In this document: piece after piece, positions 56,518 to 64,000 of the stretch
Layout: each line of letters starts with the position of its first letter
How positions within the stretch are numbered: the stretch's first letter is position 1
NCBI GenBank assembly: GCA_963682055.1
Contig: OY821750.1
Coordinates: 6,822,501-6,886,500, forward strand
DNA length: 64,000 nucleotides
Direction of reading: 5' to 3'
Origin: Primula veris
Taxonomy: Eukaryota > Streptophyta > Magnoliopsida > Ericales > Primulaceae
The notes under the pieces: generated by a model
The model's database searches: none
What the model saw: the letters and a program-made list of their open reading frames with translations, nothing else
Told to the model about the DNA's origin: nothing
Translations under genes and position numbers: made by a program

Positions 56518-58367
56518 TGTAACATCCCGTATTTTTATAAGTATTTTTAATTAGGAATTAATTGTTCCAAAAACGTTTTATTCAAATTTTACCAAAAACC
56601 GGTCACTCGATTAATTTTTAGCCAAAAACCGAAACTCTTCCAAAAAGCTTTATTTTAAAAACTTGTTACTAATTTTATCAATATAAAGAACCCAATAGTT
56701 TTGTTTCTAAAAATTGGTTATTTTTTAGCAGTAAAGTAATATATTTGATTAAGAATTAACTTTTAGAACTTTAGGGACCAAATAGTTCGCTTCCACAAAC
56801 TTACTCAAAACAGTTTTTATCTATTCAAATCAGCCCACTTTTCATTCTTTAAACCTAAAAACCAGCCAAATAGAAGAGAGAAAAGAGAGAAAAAGGGAGA
56901 TTCCAAAGCTAAGGAAGAAGAAGAAGAGACCACATTAGCGGGTTCTTACCGGAAGCATCTCCTCTACACGCTAAGATAACGGGGGTTATCCATTACGACT
57001 AGACGAGGGTGTATGTTAGGATTAGGTTTTGCGTTTATTTTAAATTGAGGGTTTTGCCTTTTATCTCAATTATGATCTATTAAATTGTTAATTGGGTTTA
57101 TTTGTTATATGTTTAATTCACTTATTTGAGTTGGAGAAGTTGATGAGTTAGTTATATTAATTTCGGATTAATGAGATTATGGATGGGCTTGCATGTTTTA
57201 TGCGTTGATTATGTGATTATATAGTTGTTGATGAAATTGGGTAATTTATTGTTGATTATAGATGAATTGTAGTTTATGCATACAAGGTGTTTGTTAAAAT
57301 GCCTGAATGAGGTTTATGTTGTTAGACTTGTTTGGCTAGTTGTGAACCTAGCACCTATGCTTATGGGTTATGTTGAATTACGTTTGAGTGACGTACGAGA
57401 ATGTGTTATTTGCGTGGATTTATATTATTGGCCGCGGCCGTATGAGAATGTGATATTTGCGTGGATTTATATTATTGGCCGAGGCCTTGTGATTTAGCTG
57501 TTGTGGCAATGGTCTCTGTCTCTTCCTAATTCCGGGGACAGAAGACGGCCGAGGGGATAGGGAATGACTCATCTTACGGACTAGGACGAGTGGCATAAGA
57601 GGTCCTAGTGTGCACTATATTTATTTTTATGTTAGCTATGGTCTCTGTCTCTTCCTAATTCCGGGGACAGAAGACGGCCGAGGAGATAGGGAATGACTCG
57701 TCTTACGGACTGGGACGAGTGGCATGAGAGGTCCAAGTGCACACTTTAAATCTACTTTTATGTTAGCAATGGTCTCTGTCTCTTCCTAATTCCGGGGACA
57801 GAAGACGGCCGAGGGGATAGGGAATGACCTATCTTACGGACTGCGGTAGGTGGCATGAGAGGTCCATGTTTGCTATAGAAGTTATTTAATTTATCTCGTT
57901 GTAGGATGTTATTATATTTCTTTTTATATGTTGATTATCGTAGTTGTTGTTTGTGAGTTCTTGCACTTATGGGATGGAGTGACGGTATTTTGTGGTGTCG
58001 TCCCGTCTATTTATGTGCGTGGGACTCACCGTTATAATTTTGTATTTCAGGTACAACTTAGGTTGAGGCGTATGGTTAAGAGCTTTAGCAAGGCATCACA
58101 TGGGTTCGGGCTTTGCTTTCTTTTTACTTAGATTGTTTTTGAGGTTGTAGCCTACGGGTAAATTCATTCGTTCGTTATTTTTAGCTTTTATAAATCCTGT
58201 CTTGTAGCCGCGTTTGACAAACAGTTTATTTTATTCATTTAATTGTTCCATTAGCTCGCAAATGTTTTCTTTTAAAAATTTCAATTTTGTACCAACAGGT
58301 TCTTTTTTTTTTTTTTTTAAAAGGTCATGCCTCTATATCTGTGTTTTCCGGATTTTGGGGTGTGACA
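56518..58367 (+). repeat. Solo gypsy LTR (short form), TSD tttcc
   Basis: Starts TGTAACATCCCGTATTTTT and ends TTTTGGGGTGTGACA. It is flanked by tttcc at 56513-56517 and 58368-58372. Contains the triple ~120-bp array (about 57505-57870) of the element A/C subfamily. No internal sequence, so it is a solo LTR. Confidence 0.93.
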
Positions 58368-58372
58368 TTTCC

Positions 58373-59361
58373 ACTATGATGTTTCAAAATGGGAGTTAAT
58401 ATATTTAAATTAGCAATGCAAAAATGATAAAAAGAAATTACTGCACGTATTCTATAACAATTTTTTATATCATTAACGTACCAAATGTTTTATATACCGT
58501 AAATTCGTTATGATAATGATAGTACACTATCTTACCAACATCTTCAAACACAATCAAAAACTGTATTTTTTCACTAAGATGTCTACACTCTAACATCAGA
58601 AAATTAATTGTACGAGTCTAGACATATTTCTACTATCTAGCTAAACTCTAAGATCAGAAAATTAATATACAAGTATCTACACATTTATACTACAGTAAGT
58701 ATGTACTAAGTATATGTAATGTATAACTATGATCCATAAATATGTTTATATAATCGTTTTTTTTATGAAATTTAATAAATCTTAGAAATGTGAAATTTAG
58801 TTAGAAGTGTTATCGTTTTTTTTATATGTAATCGTAATTTTTTGTTGGTTTTGAGAATTTATAAGATAATAATATTAATAAATTTATTATTTGTTTTGAC
58901 AATTTATAAGATAGTAATATTAATAAATAACCAAAAAATAAATATAAAAGTTGATTGTAAGGATTTTTTTGAATAAAAAAATTATAAATACACAAAAATA
59001 ATAATAACATAACAAATCTAATTAACATGATCAAAATTCAAATGTAGTCCCATTTTTATTAGATTTGGCATTACAATTACTCACTTCGTTGTCCTTTACG
59101 AAATTACGTACAATTTTAACCGATTTATAACATATATTAAAATTATCAAAATGAAAACTAAATAATATAATTTAATGTTTGAATTATATGATTAATTTTT
59201 AAAAAAATTTATTCCGATAATTTTGATACAAATTATTGAGCGAACAAAATTGCACATCGTATATTAGTATCAATAATTAGATAGCACGGGAGACTAAAAT
59301 AGTCACTGTACTGATTTCCTATTTAATACTACTCCGTTATAGTAGTACAACTCTCTAGTTT
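58373..59361. other. AT-rich spacer
   Basis: No gene, RNA or repeat that I can support. Contains direct near-repeats taagataataatattaataaat at about 58861-58925. Frames here are low-complexity. Confidence 0.5.
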
Positions 59362-59366
59362 CTTAT

Positions 59367-59554
59367 TGTTAAAGGAAAGAATACTACTGAATAAATAAAT
59401 TGACAACTGTAATTGAGAGCTGATGATTTACTTCCTATTATCCTATATGTCAGCATAATTATAGGCATTATAGTAGATTGTGATATCTAGTCCTATATAA
59501 AGCTAGTGTTTTACCATTGTAAATTATTCACTTAATAAATATACGTTTCTCTTT
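59367..59554 (+). repeat. 5' LTR of element F (about 188 bp)
   Basis: Starts tgttaaaggaaagaatac, has tatataaagc (about 59492) as a TATA box, and ends just before the primer site. The start is confirmed by its repeat at 63960-64000. The exact end is inferred from the primer site. Confidence 0.82.
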
Positions 59555-59555
59555 A

Positions 59556-59567
59556 TGGTACCAGAGC
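59556..59567 (+). other. Primer binding site, element F
   Basis: TGGTACCAGAGC immediately after the LTR, one base different from the usual TGGTATCAGAGC. Confidence 0.82.
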
Positions 59568-59625
59568 GAGGTTCTGGAATTTGAAATTTCACAAAACCCT
59601 TACCTACATAACGATAGGAGACAAA

Positions 59626-60590
59626 ATGGCAGAGAAAGCAACCAAGTCAAGCATGACTTCTAACCCCAGTTGGGAAAATTTTAATCATCCTTTATACCTA
59701 CACCATTCGGATCAGCCAGGGGCAATTCTTGTGGCACAACCAGTTGGTGGAAGATAACTATAATACATGGACTCAGTCCATGAATATGGCATTGGCGGTC
59801 AAGAACAAAGTTGGCTTAGTCGATGGAACGATTGAGAAGCCGACCGAGAAAGACGAACTGCTACAATGGAATCATTGCAACAATTTAGTCAAGACTTGGC
59901 TACTAGGATAAATGTCAAAAGCGATTGCCGGAAGCGTCATCAGCTGTAACAGTGCACGCAACAAATGGCTCGATTTGCAAGAGCGTTTTTCTCATGTGAA
60001 TACTGTCCAGCTTTTTCATGTGGAGAACGAGATCCATGATTGTATGCAAAGTAACATGTCAGTAAGTTCCTACTACACAAAACTGAAAAAATATTGGGAT
60101 GATCGTGATACACTTTGCCCAATCCCTGCATGCAATTGTGGATCATCCAAACAGATAAATTCATATCGAGAGACTCAGAAGACCATGAAATTTCTCATGG
60201 GTCTGAATGATTCATTTACTACTGTACATAGTAATATTTTGTTGTTGGATCCATGAAAAGCAAACTGAGGCCTACGGAAAGGTGCCGACACAACCCGAGG
60301 CAACTGTGTTTGCTGTGAAAAACTCGAACAGAGAATTAAACCTAGAAAATAACGGTTTAAAATGTGGAAAGTGTCACAAAACAAACCATAGCACTGAAAA
60401 TTGTCGCGCACATCAAAAGTGCACTTATTGTGGCTGGAAAGGACACTTATACGAGTTTTGTAGAAAAAGAAAGAATGCCGAAGGAGAGCAGACTCGTTTC
60501 AAAGTAATCAAGTTAGTGCCTCTGTACCTAACAGGAAAGAAGAGGCGTCATACTTTCCGTTCTCTCAAGAGGAATGCAAACATCTACTAA
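59626..60590 (+). pseudogene. Copia gag with zinc knuckles, element F
   Basis: The ATG at 59626 opens a frame (MAEKATKSSMTSNPSWENF) reaching VAQPVGG, where a frameshift near 59745 moves into DNYNTWTQSMNMALAVKNK. A stop at 59909 precedes MSKAIAGSVISCNSARNKWL and QLFHVENEIHDCMQ. 60207-60590 has two CCHC-type knuckles, CGKCHKTNHSTENC and CTYCGWKGHLYEFC. The arrangement is typical of Retrofit/Ale gag. Three breaks make it inactive. Confidence 0.88.
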
Positions 60591-60592
60591 AC

Positions 60593-61722
60593 ATGTTGAA
60601 CAAGCGTAAGGTCTCCATGGTTAATCAAGTCGGTAATAATCTAAATCATGATGAAATCTCAGGTAAAACCCTCAAATTATATGAGAATGGAAAGAAAGAT
60701 TATTGGATCTTAGATAGCGGTGCTACTGACCATATTGTTTTTAGTCCAAACCTCCTTTCTTTTTCAAAACAAGTTAAAAATTACACCGTTGAGTTACCGA
60801 ATGGTTTGAGTTACTGACCATATTGTTTGAGTTACCGAATGGTTCATCTGCATAAGTTACTCATATTGGAAAAGTCGTTTTCTCACCCAATTTTATCCTT
60901 AATAATGTCCTATGTGTGCCACTTTTTCATCTGAATTTGATCTCCATTAGTAAGCTAGCCTTCGATTCATCTTTCATTACTATTTTTCTTTAAAAAATTT
61001 GTGTCATACAGGACCTACATTCGGGGAAGATGATTGGGACGGGAATTGAACGGGAGGGGCTCTATTACCTTGACCAAGCAAAGAAAGGAACATGTAATTC
61101 AATTTGAGCTTTTGGCCCTGTTCTTTGGCACCAACGCCTTGGACAGCCTTCCAACAAAGTATCTTCATTATTTTCTTTTTCCAAGAATAAAATTTGTGAC
61201 CAAGACAAATGTTTAATTTGCCATTTGGCTAAACAGACCAGATTACCCTTTTCATTAAGTTCTATTTCTACTCAGTCTTGTTTTGATTTAATACATATCG
61301 ATATTTGGAGTGGTTATCATGTTCCTTCACTCTCAGGAGCAAAGTATTTTCTTACCATCGTTGATAATTATACTAGAATCACATGGATTTATTTAATGAA
61401 ATACAAATCCGAAACACGTGATCTTTTAGTCAAATTCATAAATATGGTTGAGAACCAATTTAATAATAGAATAAAAATTGTTCGTAGTGAGAATGGCCCA
61501 GAATTCAAAATGAAAAGCTTTTATTCTAAAAAAGGGATCGTTCATCAAAATAGTTGCGTCGACACACCACAACAAAATGGTGTTGCCGAACGCAAACATA
61601 GACATCTGCTTAATGTCGCTCGTGCTCTGCTTTTTAAGCCAACCTTCCCAAACATTTTTGGGGTGATGCTATCCTTACCTCAGCATACCTTATTAACCGT
61701 ACACCACACATGTCCTTGGTGA
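60593..61722 (+). pseudogene. Copia protease and integrase, element F
   Basis: Protease: YWILDSGATDHIVFSPNLL at about 60701. A small local duplication follows (tactgaccatattgttt recurs at about 60813; gagttaccgaatggtt recurs), with stops. Integrase: the zinc region ends CHLAKQTRLPFSL at about 61216-61250, then FDLIHIDIWSGYH with the first catalytic Asp. The second catalytic position reads VRSENGPEF, Glu in place of the usual Asp, and the Glu is in NGVAERKHRHL. The frame stops at 61720. Even apart from the breaks, the D-to-E change would probably disable it. Confidence 0.87.
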
Positions 61723-61891
61723 TATAACACTATTCAAAAAATTATTTCAAAAGGAACCAGCTTATTCACATCTAAGAGTTTTCGGTTGTTTATGTTTTGC
61801 TTCCACACATTGGAGTAAATGTACAAAATTCGACTCTCGTGCATCTCGTTGCATTTTTCTTGGTTATCCTTATGGCCAAAAGGGCTATAGA

Positions 61892-62509
61892 GTGTTCAAT
61901 CTTGAACTTAAAAAGGTCTCTGTCTCAAGAGATGTTCTATTTTTTGAGGACTTATTTCCTTATCAAGCCAACATGAATTCCGCTGCACCGCCGAATCACC
62001 TGAACGCCACTATCTCACCTTCAGCCTTTGACATGGATTATATACCAAGTCCTAGCCTCATCACACCATCTCAAACACAATGGCTAGCCGATGACATGCC
62101 AACTGAACCCACACCTTTTCAACAAAACCAGTTAGATGACACATCTCCACAACATCAGACAACTCCAAATTCGCATTCTGCCATTTCCATACACTCAACT
62201 CAATCACCAACTACACCATTATCCTCAACGGTTTCATACCCCACACAATATTTTCCTGATGATGCACAAACGGCCCAACCACCACCTAGAAAATTTACAT
62301 GGTCTACAAAAGCCCCGTCTTTTTTGCAAGACTTTCATTTTGAGGTAGCCCTTCCGTCTTTTTTGCCTTCGTCTACAAAAAACATGGTCATAAACAAAGG
62401 TACGGCCCATCCACTTTCCCATTTTTTATCATACGACCATCTTTCTTTAAGGCACAAAGTTTTTACTAATAATCTTACACTTCTTAAAGAACCAAAAAGC
62501 TTCCAGTAG
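61892..62509 (+). pseudogene. Integrase-RT linker region, element F
   Basis: Starts with the end of the integrase C-terminal domain ([22 protein letters not shown]). It then runs through a long Pro/Ser/Thr/Gln-rich low-complexity linker typical of Retrofit/Ale elements, ending [14 protein letters not shown] before RT. A stop at 62507 precedes the RT start. Confidence 0.75.
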
Positions 62510-63987
62510 GCTATTCGAGATCCAAAATGGCATGAAGCTATGCACTCTGAAATACAAGCACTTCAGGCCAATAATACTTGGAAGCTCGTCCCACTTCCAT
62601 CTCAAAAAAGTGCTATTGGATGTAAATGGGTTTACAAAATAAAACTAAAACCGGATGGCAGTATATAGCGTTACAAGGCTCGATTGGTGGCGAAAGGCTA
62701 TAGTCAAGTTGAAGGCGTTGATTATCGTGAAACTTTTACCCCAGTAGCAAAACTCACTACAGTCCGTGTGTTGCTTAGCATTGCCGCCATAAAAGGATTG
62801 CACTTTGTGTTACTTAGCATTGCCGCCATAAAAAGGATTGCACTTACATCAACTCGACGTCAATAATGCTTTTTTTTTAAATGGTGATCTTTACGAAGAA
62901 GTTTACATGGCCAGGCCTCCTGGTTTCGAAAGAAAGGGGGGGAATGTAGTTTGCAAGTTACAGAAGTCTATTTACGGATTAAAACAAGCCTCGCGACAAT
63001 GGTTTATAAAGTTATCAAGTGCTCTCAAAGCGGATGGTTTCTAGCAATCTTTGTCAGATTATTCACTATTCGTTCGAAATCATCCAGGTAGTTTTATTGC
63101 ATTGTTGGTATATGTCGACGATGTGGTATTGGCAGGAAATAACTTGCAAGACATTGCAAAAACAAAATTGTTTCTTTCAAACCATTTCAAGTTGAAGGAT
63201 ATGAGAATACTTAAATATTTTTTGGGAATAGAAGTCACACGGTCCAAGCATGGAATTACATTGTGTCAAAGAAAATATGCATTGGAAATTTTAGAAGACG
63301 CATGGCTTTTAGGTGGAAAACCCTCTCGATTCCCTGTTGAGCAAAATTCATCTCTCACCCCAACGAATGGGGAATTCCTTGCTGACCCACCTTGAAGCCG
63401 CACACAAAGTTCTCAGGTACATAAAACAAGCACCTGGACAAGGAATTTTGCTATCTTCTCAAAGTCGATTGGAGTTGCGAGCATTTTGTGATGCGGATTG
63501 GGCTCAATGCAAAGATACAAGAAGGTCGATTACTGGGTACTGCGTTCTCCTCGGTTTATCACCGGTCTCTTGGAAAACTAAAAGGCAGAGTACTGTGTCT
63601 CGTTCAAGTTGAGAGGCGGAGTATCATTCAATGGCTAATACTTGTTGTGAAATCACTTGGTTAAAGAATATTCTGAATGACTTAAAGGTGACATATACAA
63701 AACCAGTTACATTGTTTTGTGACAATCAGGCTGCTATGCTCATAGCCGCAAATCCGGTGTTCCATGAAGGGACGAAGCATAAAGAGCTTGATTGTCACTT
63801 AATACGTGAAAAGATTCAGAATGGGATGGTGCGGACAACTTATATTCAAACTACAAATCAGCCCACTGACCTGTTTACTAAACCAATCGGTTCCACGCAG
63901 TTTGAAGTGCTGCTTAGCAAGTTGGGAGTCATTAACATCCATTCCAACTTGAGGGGGAGTGTTAAAGGAAAGAATCCTACTGAATAA
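62510..63987 (+). pseudogene. Copia reverse transcriptase and RNase H, element F, with deletion
   Basis: RT begins AIRDPKWHEAMHSEIQALQ and IGCKWVYKIK, then a TAG, then [19 protein letters not shown] ~42-bp tandem duplication ([12 protein letters not shown] and [12 protein letters not shown], about 62770-62850) shifts the frame. [16 protein letters not shown] and the catalytic LLVYVDDVVLAG (about 63095-63130) follow. At about 63394 the sequence jumps from NGEFLADPP to HLEAAHKVLRYIKQAPGQ, missing some 45 residues of the thumb/connection. RNase H has CDADWAQCKDTRRS, a TGA within the SSxEAEY motif, and TLFCDNQAAMLIAANPVFHEG. Not functional. Confidence 0.88.
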
Positions 63988-64000
63988 ATTAATTGACAAC
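63951..64000 (+). repeat. Polypurine tract and start of the 3' LTR of element F
   Basis: gagggggag at 63951-63959 followed by tgttaaaggaaagaatcctactg, which repeats 59367 onward. The window ends 41 bases into the LTR. Confidence 0.88.

Larger units (their letters stand above)
59367..64000 (+). mobile_element. Element F: Retrofit/Ale-like Ty1/copia retrotransposon (runs off window)
   Basis: A short LTR (59367-59554), the primer site, gag, zinc knuckle, protease, integrase, RT and RNase H in copia order, a polypurine tract gagggggag (63951-63959) and the first 41 bases of the 3' LTR (tgttaaaggaaagaatcctactg) are all on the plus strand. The LTR starts differ at one base within the first 20 (aatactact versus aatcctact), suggesting modest age. 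Several stops, frameshifts, small tandem duplications and an RT deletion make it non-autonomous. Confidence 0.9.

Noticed and set aside
58822..59034. 70-codon minus-strand frame with hydrophobic composition
   Set aside because: AT-rich low-complexity sequence with no homology or gene context.

Overview
This is eukaryotic nuclear DNA, almost certainly from a flowering plant (eudicot). It holds plant LTR retrotransposons with tRNA-iMet-type primer sites, a type I MADS-box gene, the tail of a Dof protein and a response-regulator-like gene with introns. Most of the 64 kb is retroelement sequence. I see one apparently intact host reading frame, the MADS-box gene at 24077-24799. The other host genes are fragments or are interrupted.

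Layout. 1-1579 is a partial LTR of a Ty3/gypsy chromovirus family (Tekay/Del-like). 1785-12203 is a decayed member of the same family (element A, minus strand). 12204-14091 is host DNA with diverged tandem duplications. 14092-16960 holds LTR copies of a second family (LTR2) with another insertion between them. 16961-19247 holds a tandemly duplicated exon-like block and the last exon of a Dof-like gene. 19872-22079 is a solo LTR. 22085-23604 is another LTR2 copy. 23605-27595 is a 4-kb inverted duplication carrying one intact and one broken AGL80-like (M-gamma) MADS gene, head to head. 27770-28075 is an LTR2 end, and 28076-31743 is a 5'-half copia fragment (element E). From 31846 to 44888 runs a response-regulator-like gene split inside an exon by a 10-kb copia element (element D, 33718-43740), which itself carries a nested solo gypsy LTR (37678-39860). 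45366-55519 is a structurally complete gypsy element (element C). 56518-58367 is a solo LTR of the same family. 59367-64000 is a Retrofit/Ale-like copia element (element F) running off the window.

The retroelements supply most of the dating and rearrangement evidence. Six insertions show 5-bp target-site duplications: aaatc for C, tttcc for the solo LTR at 56518, aaaac for the nested LTR, aactc for D, attga for the solo LTR at 19872, and a(a/g)tca for a 265-bp solo LTR at 18097. A seventh pair, gcttc/gaagc, flanks two LTR2 ends at 14092 and 27770 that now face each other in inverted orientation 13.7 kb apart. This implies an inversion or fold-back rearrangement of the interval that contains the Dof fragment and the MADS palindrome.

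I found no tRNA, rRNA, CRISPR array or clearly new protein system. The most unusual material is structural: the TSD-marked rearrangement, the MADS palindrome, two TSD-supported alternative LTR starts in one gypsy family, and the exon insertion in the response-regulator-like gene. All coding retroelement copies here carry stops, frameshifts or deletions and look non-autonomous. Percent identities were judged by eye and not computed.
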